Source: Cornus controversa
Taxonomy: Eukaryota; Streptophyta; Magnoliopsida; Cornales; Cornaceae
NCBI GenBank assembly: GCA_026545225.1
Contig: CM048845.1
Coordinates: 54,288,033-54,352,032 of the forward strand
Direction: 5' to 3'
Length of the DNA: 64,000 nt
Positions 1-11,821 of the stretch are shown piece after piece; position 1 is the first letter of the stretch; each line of letters opens with the position of its first letter. The position numbers and the translations under genes were made by a program. The notes under the pieces are model-generated. The model did no database searches, was not told the DNA's origin, and was given only the letters and a program-made list of their open reading frames with translations.

Positions 1-1466
1 GTCGAGTAATAGAGGGACAGAGGAAGGATAGTGAGATTGAGGTTATATGCACACGAATTTTGGGTGGTGAAGTGATGGAATGATAAAGAGTTCACTTGGA
101 TGAGAGCATAAAATTCAAAGGGAAGATTTTTGTTCCCTTAGTTTGTCAGGAAGAGGTTCTGAAAGAGTTTCAGAACTCGAGACTTGCAGTACATCCAGGT
201 GGTACTAAGATGTATTATAACCTATGCCGACAGTATTATGGAAGGGTATGAAGAAAGATGTAACACCGTTTGTAGCAAGGTGCCTCACTTGTCAACAAGT
301 GGAGGCCGAACATCGGAGGCCAATAGGGGTTGTTACAACCATTGCCTGTGGCTATATGGAAGTGGGAGCATGTCACTATGGACTTTGTGATGAGACTTCC
401 AAGGTCGAGGAAGAGTCACGACGCAGTTTGTGCTATCATTGACAGATTGACCAAGGTGGCAAACTTTATTCCTATCAAAGTGACTAACAATGTGGATACT
501 TTTAGTAGATTGTACATTGACCAAATCTTTAAGCTTCCAGGCATGCCAATTTCTATTATTTCAAATAGAGACCCATAATTTATGTCTCAATTTTGGTTGA
601 GTTTCCAAGCAGCACTGGACACAGACCTTCATTTTAGTACAGCTTTTCATCCTCAAACGGATGGCCGGTTTGAGCATACTATACAAATTTTGGAGGATAT
701 GCTATGAGCATGTGTACTTGATCTTTGGGGTAGTTGGGAGAATCACCTTCCATTGGTTGAGTTTGTATACAATAATAACTATTAAGCTAGCATTGAGATG
801 GCTCCATTCGAGGATTTGTACGGTAGACCGTGTAGGTCACCCGTATGTTGGACTGAGGTCAGAGAGACAGTTTCTTTGGAACCAAATTTAGTCTGAGAGA
901 CTATGAAGAAGATCAAGGTAATTCGGCAGAGATTGCTTACGGCTCAGAGTCATCAAAAAAGCTATGTCGGTAGAAGCCGGCGACCTTTGGCATTTGAGGT
1001 GGGGGATCATGCCTTTCTGAAGGTCTCACCATGGAGAGGTTTGATGAGGTTTAGTCATAGTAGCAAGCTAGCGCCACAATTTATCAGGCCATTTGAGATT
1101 TTGGATCGGGTAGGAAAGGTTGCTTATCGCTTGCATTGCCACCACAATTTTCAAGTGTCCACAACACTTTCCATGTGTCTATGTTGAGAAAGTATGAACC
1201 GAACCCTTCACATGTGCTTGATTGGGCAGACCTTGAGGTGGAGGAGGACGTGTCATATGAGGAGAGGCCGATTTAGATTTCGGACACTAGAGATCAAGAG
1301 CTTTGGGGCAAAACCATTCTATTAGTTTAAGTGCCTTGGAGACATCATGGGGTAGAAGAAGCGACATGAGAGTGGGAACAAGAAGTTCACTCAAGGTATC
1401 CCGAGTTGTTCTCCACTTGAGGTACAATATAATTTCGAGGATGAAATTCCTATAAGGTTGGGAGGT
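1..1466 (+). pseudogene. Ty3/gypsy (Tekay/Del-like chromovirus) integrase and chromodomain remnant
   Basis: This is the 3' end of a gypsy pol gene, starting before the window. The zinc-binding part is seen at about 185-330 (VHPGG, then C-x2-C in RCLTCQQ). The catalytic core follows at 360-880, with MDFVMRLP, ISNRDP and HPQTDG blocks. At 903-1135 lies the conserved post-core domain (FEVGDH, LKVSP, GPFEILDRVG-type blocks). A chromodomain-like tail, readable to about 1410 (WRHHGVEEAT), places it among chromoviruses. Stops and frameshifts interrupt it (for example after ISNRDP, after ILEDML and in the chromodomain), so it is a pseudogene. An adjoining 3' LTR begins right after a purine-rich tract at about 1455-1466. 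Family assignment is from domain order and wording of motifs, not from a search. Confidence 0.9.
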
Positions 1467-2186
1467 TGTAGAGACCGTGCCCAATTTTGGCTGGTTTCAT
1501 TTTTTTTGCATCATTTATTATTTAAATGCATTTTAAGTGATGTTTAGTATGTTTTGAATGTGGGAAACATGTTTGGATTTATGTATTAGGGTTTTGGGAA
1601 CTTTTGGAAAAGTTTAACTTTTTGGTCAACGGGAGCCCCAAGATGAGGTTTAATGAGTCTGAGAATTCTGAAAAAAATTTAAAAAATATTATTTTTGGAT
1701 ATGGACCAAAATAAATGTTTAGAGTGTTGAGGAAGTGATTTTAAGACCATCGGATTTTTTGAAATTGAAAACGAAGGTCGGGATGGTACGTTAAAGGCCT
1801 CGGGGGCAAATCGATCATTTTGCACCCCTAGGAGTGAGATAAATATCCTAAGGTCTAAGATATTTTATATTTATAGATTCCTCTCTCTCTCTAGCTCACC
1901 CACTTCATCTCTCTCTCTCTTCTGTCTAGATTTTGGAGCACTTAGGGTGTGATTTGGAAGTTCCCGAAGGAGGGAAGTGTGTAAGGGACATCAAGGGAAT
2001 CGGTTTTAACCGATCAAAGTCTTCGCTTCATGAAGTTGAAAAGACTAGAATTTTCAAAGTTGGATTCCAAACTTGAGATTTGAGGTAGGGGTGTGAAATT
2101 CATCCTTGCGTTAATTCTATAGGTCCCTTAAATGTAACATGAAGGATAAATTCGATATTTCTTGAGTTTAGGATTTTGTTTATATG

Positions 2187-2238
<52 letters not shown>

Positions 2239-2950
2239 AAAATATGATTTATGCATATGTATATGTCTAACATGCTAGTTAGGACTTATATAAGTTGTAT
2301 ATGTGAAAATCAAACCATGAATGCTCTTTTATGAAATTGTGTTCATTTGATGAAAATGTGAAAATGTGAGTTTCTATATAGAATTGTGCATAAAAGATAT
2401 GTTTTCTTGAAAAATGCATGAGCATAATGATTTTCATGAGATTAGTGGAATGACATTGTGACAAGCTTGAGTTGAGAAAAAAAATGCGTTAGTTTCATAA
2501 ATGCATTGCATTGTGTGGATTATGTGCAATTATGTGATAATATGCATTATCTGAAAAGTGAGATTTTTGGAGCGTGACAACATTGAGAATTAAGATAAGG
2601 GCATGGATCCTCAGGGTGAAAGATCCAAAACATGGCCAAGCAAATGGCGTATCCATCGGAATAGTAAATTGAGAAGCATAAGCAGAGTTTGGGTGCTGAT
2701 GAGAACCTTGCTATTAGTGTGAGAAGCTAGTCCCCATTGAATTGATTTCTAGACTTATGTGGCGTGAGTTATACATATGAATTGAGAGACTTGTTCAATT
2801 TGATATATGTGTGTTTATATTGAAATGTGAAGCATCACGCATGATTTATAAAAAAAGCGATTCTTTATGGGTAAAAAGTATGGATAATTATCATATAGAC
2901 ATATAGTGATTTCATATACATCCATGCATGACTGCCTGAATTAAGAATAC
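1467..2950 (+). mobile_element. 3' LTR of the first Tekay-like element, truncated
   Basis: The LTR opens TGTAGAGACCGTGCC directly after the purine tract GGTTGGGAGGT. Its start, body and central CT-rich tract (about 1880-1925) match, with substitutions, the minus-strand LTRs at 7986-10348 and 45226-47680. The match stops near 2944-2950, where a different element on the other strand begins, so the distal third of the LTR is missing. The segment holds a (TA)n-(TG)n microsatellite at about 2180-2237. No gene is seen. Confidence 0.85.
2180..2237. repeat. (TA)n(TG)n microsatellite
   Basis: An uninterrupted TA run passes into a TG run. It lies inside the LTR. The LTR at 45226-47680 has an AT-rich run at the matching place (about 46921-46945). 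Confidence 0.95.
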
Positions 2951-2956
2951 GTAGTG

Positions 2957-4269
2957 TCCATATCATGTGTGCAAAGTGGTTTTCTGAATGTCCACTTCTC
3001 TAACCCCTAACTGATAATATCTAGATCTCAAGTCTATCTTTGACAAACATTTGGAACCCTTTAATTGATTGAATGAGTCATCTATCCTTGGAAAAAGATA
3101 CTTATTCTTGATCGTTGCCCAATTCAACTTTTGATAGTCAATGCAAAGCCACAAGGACTCGTCTTTCTTTTTAGCCAAAAGAACTGAAGCTCCCCAAGGT
3201 AAAGTAATAGGATATACAAATCCCTTGTCTTATAGCTCTTGTAATTGGTGTTTTAGCTCTTTTAACTCAGCTGGTGCCATTCGATACAGTGCCATGGAAA
3301 GGGCGCGGTACTTAGAGTAAGTTCTATAGCAAACTCCACTTCACGTCTTAGAGGTAACTGTGTCTAGTCCCCTAGAAATACATCCATAAACTCACATACT
3401 ACATGAGGAAGCCCTCCAAGTGTCCTATTATCACTATCAACTAACAAGTTCGCTAAGAAATACCCAAGTCCTTTCCGATCACTTAGACCAAAAGAAGACG
3501 ACAAATAGAAGTCATCTCACTCTCCCACAAAACAAATACTAACAGCCTCTGGTGTACACAAGGTCACTCTCCCCTGATAGTAATCAATATTGGCTTTGAA
3601 GGTAGACAACCAGTCCATACCCAATATCACATCAAACCTAGGCATGTTGAGGAGGATGAAGTCAAACACTAACCGATGTCCCGAAATCTAGATCTCGCAA
3701 GACCGACAAACACTGCCCAAAGTCACTCTACCTCTAACTGGCGTATCAATAGATAAAATCGAGTCCAAAGATAACTCCTCCAACCCCAAACCACAAGCAA
3801 ATGAATATAAAATGAATGAATGTGATGCACCCGAGTCCTAGCCTACAAGCTAGAAACAAGGAATATACCTCAGATCACTGATGGTCCTACCAAGGTCTTT
3901 GATTAAACAAGAGTGAAGGCAGAGCCTTGTGCCCTCTGACCCTGTTGTCCCATACCCTGATGGCCAGACTGTTAACTAGAAGCACTATATGTGGCTCCTC
4001 TAGTCAGTGCCTGCAAACTCTGAACAAATGGCACTGTCTGTTGAGGTGGCAATGCCCTAAAGCCTGACTGTAGAGTAGTAGGTTGTGTAAGACACTGCTA
4101 TGAACCAACCCCACTCTGAGTACCCTCTTCTATGGACAATTTTAACTAATGTGCCCCATTTGTTAACAATGGTACTACTTCTTATCTGCCATTAGAGTAA
4201 CATGCCCTTGAGTACATTTAGACCTTGATGGTCCAGAAACCCCATGAGCATGTTTGCCCAAGTTTTAAT
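2957..4269 (-). pseudogene. Ty3/gypsy gag 3' end, protease and RT start (minus strand)
   Basis: Read from high to low coordinates, this holds the end of gag, an aspartic protease and the start of reverse transcriptase. A CCHC-like knuckle is at about 4140-4200 (H-C-x2-x-GH-x-NCP pattern with stops). The protease at about 3530-3870 shows DSGASHSF and DVILGMDWLS. The RT start at 2963-3300 shows LCIDY and SKIDLRS. The sequence stops after the KTT block near 2962, where the plus-strand LTR fragment abuts. Several in-frame stops make it a pseudogene. It continues the element whose 5' LTR is at 7986-10348 and whose gag start is at 7551, the two parts being separated by the insertion at 4270-6989. 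Confidence 0.88.
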
Positions 4270-6989
4270 GTCAAAAGAATCTGTAGGGGTATTAGTGTCA
4301 TTTTATTTTAAATGAAAATTTTGGGTTTGCTATTCATGACTTTTTTTAATTATCCTATTATTATTTTATATACACTAACCTAATTGCAAGGACATGCTGG
4401 GTATTTCAGTAAGAGTGGCATTAGGTATTTAAATTGAAAGGATATTTTGGAAAATTCACATACTAGGGTAAAAAATCCTACTATTATCTTTACACATGAG
4501 AATTATATAAAGAAAAAAAAAGCAAAAGAAAAAGAGAGGGGTCTCAAATATGCATCGGCGCTTATATAGATAGCAACAGAGAATGAGAGTTCTGAAAAGG
4601 CTCCCATGGCTACCAGTTGATTCTAACACTTGAGAGAGAAAGATGGTTACACAACCTTCGAAATCACACCCATGGCTGCCAATTAGGTGATGTGTGTGTG
4701 AGAGTGAGTCATGTATGTGTGTGAGAGAGAGAGCTGTGTATGAATGTGAGTTACTAAAGAAATGAGAGTGCGTGACAATGAGAGTTTGGTGAGAGAAAGT
4801 GAGATTTAGAGATGGTGGAACCCATGGCCACCGATCCCTTGCTACCAATCTAAGATCCTTCACCGCCGGTCAGAAATGGACCTTCTTGTTCTGCGATCTT
4901 CACCACCGGTTAGAAATACTTCATGTTCTTCAGTGATCTCCTCAGTTTGTCGTCCACGGCTACTAATCTAGAGTCTCAGAACATCGCATCCTCTGGTTCT
5001 TCATTCTTCTTCTGTTCGTGTTCTGAAACTCTGTAAGTGATGATTTGATTTCAAATTTTTAGCTTACTGATGGTATACTCTACTCATCTTTGATTCTTAA
5101 AAACCTGATTACTTGATCCTTCTACTGAACATCTGATTTTGTGTTGCGGACTCACTTGAAAAGATTCTTTGTTCTGTGGATTTAATTTAACTAGTCAGCT
5201 ATAGTTTTCACTGAAATACATTTGCACTAATCTATTCACCTGAAAATGTCTTGAGTTGTTCTAACTGTTCTTAGCATATGTATTTATATATGGTTGATCT
5301 ATCTCTGCTGAAACTTGTCTAAGAAATCAGATGTTTTGCATTTTGACCGCCTGGTGCTTTGTTTTTATCCAATTTTTGCTATTAAATGTCTCTTGAAAAG
5401 TCTGTTGAGTCTAGTGCTTAATGCTTAAGGATCCAAGGTATATGAGCTTGTTTGTTGATATATTATGTGTTTGTTCTAACTACTATTCAACCAAGATATA
5501 AGGCTTATATGATCTGCCATATCTGTTTAGAAAATAATTTAATTTCTAAAACTTATCTCAGCATGAGCATTTTGTTATGATAAAGGTGTTTCATCTATTA
5601 TTGGTCGAAGCAAGTGCAGGTTTTCAAAATTCACTATCAATATACTTGCTGGCACACTATTTAGCTGAGTATCATTATACTTTCTAGTTTAACATGTCTC
5701 TTTGAATGTTTAAGCATATGAAGTTAAACTTGGAGAGCACACTTATTGCGCTGAATATGCTGATTTGTGAACCTATATGTTGCTGATTTGTGAACCTACA
5801 TGTGCTGATTTGCTGAGTTTTATAATGCTATTTGGAGAGTTAAATTGTGCAAAATTGTTGAGTTTTATAATGTTGTTTAGTGAAGCTTAATATTGCTGTT
5901 TGAACAGTTTTATAATACTGAATGTTGAAAGTTAGTGTGCTGAATTAATGGGTTGTTTGAGTTTATTTATATTGCTGATTTTGGGATTTAAATAAGCTGA
6001 ATTAGTGAGCTGTTAGTGCTAGTTTATACTGCTGATTTGGGGATTTAAATTTGCTAATTTAGTAAACTGCTATTGATGATTTTACAGTGCTAAAGTGTTG
6101 AATTATACTTTGCTTAATTGTGTTCATGCTCTTTATATTTTGAACTGTTTGTTCTACTAATTTCTACTCTAGTTGTAGTTGTGTTCATTTTAAGAACAGG
6201 TATAAAGACAAATAAATACTTGGACCATTATCAGAAGTAAATCCCAAGCTGAATGGTTATTCAAGAAGTTGAGAATGGGATTTATTGAAAGAGTGCTTCT
6301 ACTTCAATTCTGTAGCACCTACACTCAAGGGTGGTGTACTAGATGAAACCTATTTTTGAGGAAGTTCAAGCATCATTGTGTAATTCATATTGAAGCCCAT
6401 CACCACAAGAGTTCAAGTGTTGTTATCTACTAAGAACTCAAGTGTTCGTGACCATATCATTATCAAGTTGGATTTTAAAGACTAACAATCAGAGCTTGAA
6501 GATTTGAAGATTGACTCTAAAGACCTACTATCAAAGACTGAAGACTTGCTGCTCATCACATCGAACTGACTCCACTATCACTATGTATAGTCTAGGTATT
6601 GGGATACTTTCGACAGGGGGAATGTGAGTGATTGTGGTAAAATTGAGGTGAGATAACTTGGGCTTCTAGAAGCTTGAGCTGGGTTGAGAGCAAAAAATTT
6701 ATTATAAGATTTGGTGAGAGTGGTTCAGGCCTAAGGAGGCAGTCAACTAGGTTGAGTGCTGGAGCAACTATGTTATGAGTTGGGTGAGTGAGAGAGTGAT
6801 TGAGAGAATTACCATACTACCCTTTCAAACTTAGTAAAGCTCAGTTCGAAAAGGTTTTTTCCCCACCCTAGGGTTTCCTCTATAAATTTGTGTGTCCATA
6901 ATTGTGTGTTTGCATGTGCCAGCCAAACTTGCAATATTAGGAAGAAAAATCGAAGAACCTATTCACCCCCTCCCCCTCCAGGTTTATCA
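4270..6989 (+). mobile_element. Noncoding retroelement, copy A
   Basis: A 2.7-kb block with no credible coding sequence, homologous over most of its length to 60691-63622 in the same orientation. It separates two parts of a minus-strand gypsy gag. The last 367 bp look like an LTR (separate entry). The middle (about 5033-6199) is AT-rich with many TGCTGATTT-like motifs. It is bounded by a donor-like CTGTAAGTG at about 5031 and an acceptor-like AACAG at 6195-6199, which suggests an intron in a noncoding transcript. A TATA-like ATTATATAAAG lies at about 4500. No 5' copy of the terminal LTR is present and no matching flanking duplication is visible. It could be the 3' part of a non-autonomous copia-like element, or a solo long LTR beginning TGTC. 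Confidence 0.7.
6623..6989 (+). repeat. Terminal LTR-like segment of copy A (367 bp)
   Basis: It starts TGTGAGTGATTG after a polypurine-like tract (GACAGGGGGAA, 6612-6622) and ends ...TTATCA at 6989. A TATA-like CTCTATAAAT lies about 100 bp before the end, followed by CCTATTCACCCCCTCC, a motif often found near the 3' end of plant copia LTRs. The same segment closes copy B at 63257-63622. Confidence 0.65.
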
Positions 6990-7551
6990 GACCTATAATG
7001 TCCAGGCTTCTGATAGTTGAAGCAAACCACTCTAGACCATGAAGATCCAGTAGGTACAACCACTTTTGGTGTCGATTCGGCTTGTTGCTCTTGTGAGAAC
7101 TACCCACCATCCCTTTGCTTCTTCCTAACACGTTTGTCCGAAATGGACCCCGTGCTCCTCAATTGGTTCTTTGCTTCCCTTATTTTCTGATTATCCTATA
7201 AATTTGCACCAATGCCGACTCACCTTTAAGGTAATGGGTGGCCACTTTCACCCTTAGATCTTCCTCTATCTCAAGTACGGTAAGAAGTGTAACAATCTCA
7301 TCCAACTAATTTTTTGCCACCATAGGATCAGATTCTCTCGAGTATGTTGGTGGACTATGCTTCTTGAAATGCCCTAATGCCATTATCATTAGACAAAGAG
7401 GCATTGCTCTTGGTGGAGCTTGTGTTGCTTGTGTTTCCTCTTGCATCTCCCTAGCTATTTTCTACATGGTCGCAACCATGTCGCAGAAAAACCATTTTCC
7501 ATCTATAGGAGCTACTACAGGTACTCCTCCATGAGCTCTATGTGGTGGCAT
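6990..7551 (-). pseudogene. Ty3/gypsy gag 5' part (minus strand), internally deleted
   Basis: The start ATG is taken at 7551, giving an N-terminus MPPHRAHG like that of the plus-strand gag at 33712 (MPPYRAHR). The matrix/capsid portion is readable to about 7200 with stops. Comparison with the gag at 33712-34389 shows that most of the capsid region between KGE and the basic linker is deleted near 7190-7200. The first CCHC knuckle (CFNYQKPGHYR, second Cys changed to Tyr) is at about 6993-7030. Copy A then interrupts it, and the second knuckle resumes below 4270. Confidence 0.85.
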
Positions 7552-7847
7552 CTTTCTATATAGATGAAAAGATGACACTTTAATATCCAAAGCATGAAAA
7601 TCATTATCCAATTCCATTCATGCACGCTCACAACATGCTAAGTTAATTCATAAATAACATGTTATATTAACAAGTAAGCATATAAGCATATCCATGTAAT
7701 TATGCACTTAACCTTAAACCTACACTCATAATCTCAAATGTCTATAATCACAACCTCAAGTTCATAATTCTGGAGATCCTCAAGTTCCTCAATTCAAAAT
7801 GTGGTTCAACCACTTTTTTCCCATCGTCCCTAAGTATTCAAATCCGG

Positions 7848-7985
7848 TAGCTCTGATACCATGTTGCCACACCCTGATTTTTTAATCTCGGTTAAAGGCA
7901 AGGGAAATGGAGGGTGAACGGTGATTATCAAACATCAACACTCCTAATCACAATAACTCCTCAATATCACGCTCTGATACCAATT
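7848..7985 (-). other. Two tandem primer-binding-site modules
   Basis: On the minus strand the motif TGGTATCAGAGC, complementary to the 3' end of initiator Met tRNA, occurs twice, at about 7971-7982 and 7848-7859. Each follows an LTR-end-like tip (GGGGCGTGATGA and GGGTGTGGCAA). A single site is normal. The second copy probably records a template switch or a residual LTR tip of another element. Confidence 0.75.
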
Positions 7986-10348
7986 CATCACGCCCCAATT
8001 TCTGACTCCCAGAAACAAGGTTGAATAGGTTCATTAAACCCTAATGAATTTCCTGTACCTCTAACTCAATGTCGAAGCGTATTTACATGCATACGTATAT
8101 CTACATACATCCCAACATTAACCCTAGCAAAGGCCCCACATATGGCCACACTTGCACCATACTAGTTGCTAGTCACCATTTTCGCATAATCAAAATGTAC
8201 ATTTTGATTGATCGAAGTGCCATCTTCGCACAATTGAAATGTTCGATCATGCAAAGTACTATTGAAGTTTTTCATCATTTGGAACTTTTACCATCTCAAA
8301 ACCTTACAACTTTTCGATTAATCGAACATCTCATTTCATAAAATCGAGATATTTCGATCGTGCGAAAAAGGTATTTTGCACAATCAAAATGTTTCGATCA
8401 TGCGAAAAGGGTATTTCATATAATCAAAACTTTTTTAAGAGAAATCCTGTATTTTTACAAAAAGGGCATTTTCGTGCCAATTCCTCATTCTTCAATACCT
8501 ATACATTCTCTAATGAATTCTAAATATTCGAAATGGTTCGCAACACATACAACATGATCCAAACACATACATAGATTCTCCAAGTGATTATGTCCAAAAA
8601 TTGAAAATTACAAGGTCCAAACCAAACGTTCTCCATTCAAGATCCAAAAGTCACACATAAGTGATAAACATTTATTTCCTCAAAAGTTTACATATGCCAC
8701 ATGTGGTTGAAATCCAATACATTAAGACAAATCAAATGTAAATACAACATGTCTTAATAAACTAGTCCACATGCCAGAAGCTAGCTTAAACAACTATCTA
8801 CATCTCAAAGGAAGCTCAATCCTCTCTAGTGTTCTATGCCTCATCCTCCATGGGAGCTTTATCTTAAAAAGAGTTTGGGGGAGTGGGGTGAGCATACAAC
8901 TACACCCAGTGGAGATGATCCACCCCACTCTACTTCAACTCAGGCAGCCATGCATGAATATATATGAAATCTCTACATTACTACATGAGAAGTATCTATA
9001 TTTTTCACACTTAAAACATACAAGTTTTGAAAATCATGAATGATGCTTCACATTTCAATATATGACAATTTGTATGAAGTCACAACTCACAAGTAAATTC
9101 ACACCACGTATAACCGAAAATCAATTCAACTGAGGACATCTGCTTGTCCCAATTCTATAGTAAGGGTTTCTTCGAAACAACAAACTTTCTGTAGCTTTAT
9201 GGGTTGCTAAGCTGAAGGAAGCGACATCTACTTAGCCAAGTTTTGGGTCTTGCACCCTAGGGCTTCGGGCATTCCTTAATTCTAACACATGCCCCAAAAA
9301 TTGCACTTTTCACATAATGTCCACTTATCACATAAATGCACAAAATTCACAATTTTCACAACTCTCACCAAATGTATAACCTATGTCAAGTTCATGCACA
9401 CACTTTAACCTCAAGCTTGTCATAATGAAAATCACTCATTTCATGGGAATCACAACCAATGCATTTTTAAGAAACTATTCTTCGTGCATAAATTTAACTT
9501 TTGAAATCAAATTTGACAAAACTCCTCAAATAAACCCAAAGTAGCAATATTGCATTCATTGACATTAACTACGCATAAGCAATACTTAGATTTCAATCAA
9601 AACATGATAGATATTCCGTATATACAATAAGGTCATGTTTTTAAAAAATTCTCAAAATAACGTTTCATGTCACAAGTATGTGACCTATAGAATCAAAATA
9701 GGGAAAAGATTCACACCCCTACCTCAAACCTCAAGCATGGAAACCAAGTTTCAAAAATCTCAGCACTTTCTACCTTGCCGAAAATGCCTTTAATTTGTTC
9801 AAACCAAAGCCCTTGCCAAGTAAAGCAAACCCCTTGGCTTCAGTATTTTCCAAATCAAGGCCTAAGCCTTCCAAAATATAGAGAGAAGGGAGAAAGATGA
9901 AGTGGGAGAGTTAGAGAGAGAGAGAGAGAGCTATAAAAATGAAATATCTCAACCCCTCATAGATATTTATATCTCCTTGGGGTGTGAAATGACTGAAACA
10001 CCTTGAGTCAGTTAACGTACCCTCCCGATCTCAGTTTTCGATTTCGAAAGTTCCTACGGTCTTGAAATCACTTCCTTAACTCTCTAAATATTTTATTTGA
10101 TATATGACCAAAAATAATATTTCTCCAATTTTTTTTTAGATTCCTAGGCCCACCGGACCTCATCCTAGGCCCTGTTGACACAAAAAGTCAAACTTCTCCA
10201 AATATTCTCAAAACTTTCCAACACCCTAATACCACTCTCCAAACATATTTTCCACAATTAAAACATGAAAAACATAGATTAAAATGCATTTAGGGCAAAA
10301 ATGATGCTTAAAATGAAAACTGATCAAAATTGGACCCGATCTCTACCA
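7986..10348 (-). mobile_element. 5' LTR of the minus-strand Tekay-like element
   Basis: Minus-strand LTR of about 2.36 kb, starting TGGTAGAGATCGG at 10348 and ending in GGGGCGTGATGA at about 7986, followed by a primer-binding site. It is colinear with the LTRs at 1467-2950 and 45226-47680, including the CT-rich tract (9912-9932) and the stretch around 9120-9280. The segment 8180-8420 contains several diverged repeats of a TTTCGATCATGCGAAAA-like unit. Open frames at 8069-8557 and 8771-9043 fall inside this LTR and are not genes. Its 5' end truncates a copia pol fragment. Confidence 0.82.
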
Positions 10349-10950
10349 GTCTCTTATGTGATAGTCTAGTTTTTTTACCTAATTGACATGGTCCACTTAC
10401 CTCATCCGTTGGTCTTTTCAATTTAGGCAAACCTGGAACTCATTCATGATTAGAAAAACTTACCAAATCATTGTAATTCACATGTCCAAGTCTCTTATGC
10501 CACAAAATAACTTCATCGGTAACCACAGAGAAACACATGTGTGAAAGATCCGAAAATATCGCATAACAATTATCAGAAGTTCAAGATTCTTTCAAAATAC
10601 AATCATCCTGCTTGTTAGTTACAAAATATCAATGTTGAGTAAAATTAACTTGAAAACTATTATCACATATCTCACTAATACCCAATAAGTTTGTTGCTAA
10701 ACCTTTAATATATAGAACATTTTTCAATTCACCAAAAGCAGGAAAATAAATTTTACCTTTACCACTCACTTAGATGCATTACCATCACCAAAAGTAACAG
10801 ACCCACCAGTATAATCCTTAAAAGTGGTAAACAATGTTCTATCCCCAGTCATATTCCTAGAGCAACCACTATCAAAGTACCAACCTGTAGGACCGAGTGA
10901 TCTAAGTGCAATGTCCATGATAATACATTTTAGATTATTCTTTTTCACCC
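10349..10950 (-). pseudogene. Ty1/copia protease and integrase start (minus strand), truncated
   Basis: The protease region at 10766-10948 shows the copia signature WYFDSGCSRNMTG and a VTFGDG block. Below it, at 10349-10520, the GAG-pre-integrase zinc region is readable (LWHKRLGHVNY and GPCQLGK). Stops break the frame. The sequence ends exactly where the gypsy LTR at 7986-10348 begins, so the rest of pol is lost. Motif wording suggests a SIRE/Maximus-type copia. Confidence 0.85.
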
Positions 10951-11752
10951 AAACAGTTTTAGATTTATGATCAAATGATTTTCTAACTATTTTAGAATCA
11001 GAATTATCAGTCTCAATGGGCTGTTTTTCTTGATATTATCTTTTCATTTATGAAAATCTAGAACATAATTAAGGCAATTCAATGTATCACAATTTTCTTT
11101 CAATTCATGTTGTTTCTTTTCATGTTCTTTCATCTCATTAAGTAAAGCTGTTGAATTATCTAAATTTATACTTTTTCAGTTCAATTTTTCTCTTCTGCCA
11201 CTTATACTTGATGTGACCTTTTTTTCCACAAAAATGGCATGCTGGAGCAAGTTTTAGAGTATGAGTGATAACAGAAGGCTTAGTCTCAACCTTCACAAAA
11301 ATATCTTTTGATTTTGAAAGTGACAATTCCTTTAAAGTTGAACCCAATTCTTCTTTATTACTCAAGTTTTTAGAAAAATTTAACTTACCAAATTTGCAAG
11401 TGTGAGGGTTAAATTTATGGAAAGACTAATTAGATTTAAAAAGTTTATTATTTAAGTTATCAATCTTATGCTCAAGTGAATTATTAAACCCTTTAATCTG
11501 TTTGACTTCCTGTTCCAGAAATTCAACTTTACCAAGGAGATTCATCTTATCATGTCTAAGTTCCTCTAAATTTTTATTGGTGACAGATACTTCCAATTCA
11601 TAAATATCTCTATCAAGTTTAGCAAGTTCCAATTTCTCCAAAAAAAATTCATAATCTCTTTTCAGCTTAGACCACTCAAGATGTATACCAGTTATAGAAT
11701 CAGAAAATTGAGAGAAAACAATATCATCATTAGAATATATAATATGAGACAT
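10951..11752 (-). pseudogene. Ty1/copia gag, element 1 (minus strand)
   Basis: The likely start is the ATG at 11752 (MSHIIYS), just inside the primer-binding site. An alternative in-frame ATG lies at 11764. The first about 110 residues are rich in Lys, Glu and Leu and look like coiled coil. A CCHC knuckle (CHFCGKKGHIKYKW, last Cys changed to Trp) is at about 11205-11250. One in-frame TAG near 11426 corresponds to a Gln codon in the sister copy at 13046-13792. The frame otherwise runs into the protease. Confidence 0.82.
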
Positions 11753-11821
11753 CTTTGAATTCACAACTAAATTAACTAAACAAAATCTAACTCAAAATTG
11801 AGCAACTCGCTCTGATACCAA

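Noticed and set aside
4456..4863. 135-residue open frame on the minus strand
   Set aside because: It lies in the GA-rich 5' part of the noncoding retroelement, with low complexity, and is not conserved as a frame in copy B.
8069..9043. Open frames of 65-90 residues
   Set aside because: They fall inside an LTR that is homologous to two other LTRs where the frames are not kept.
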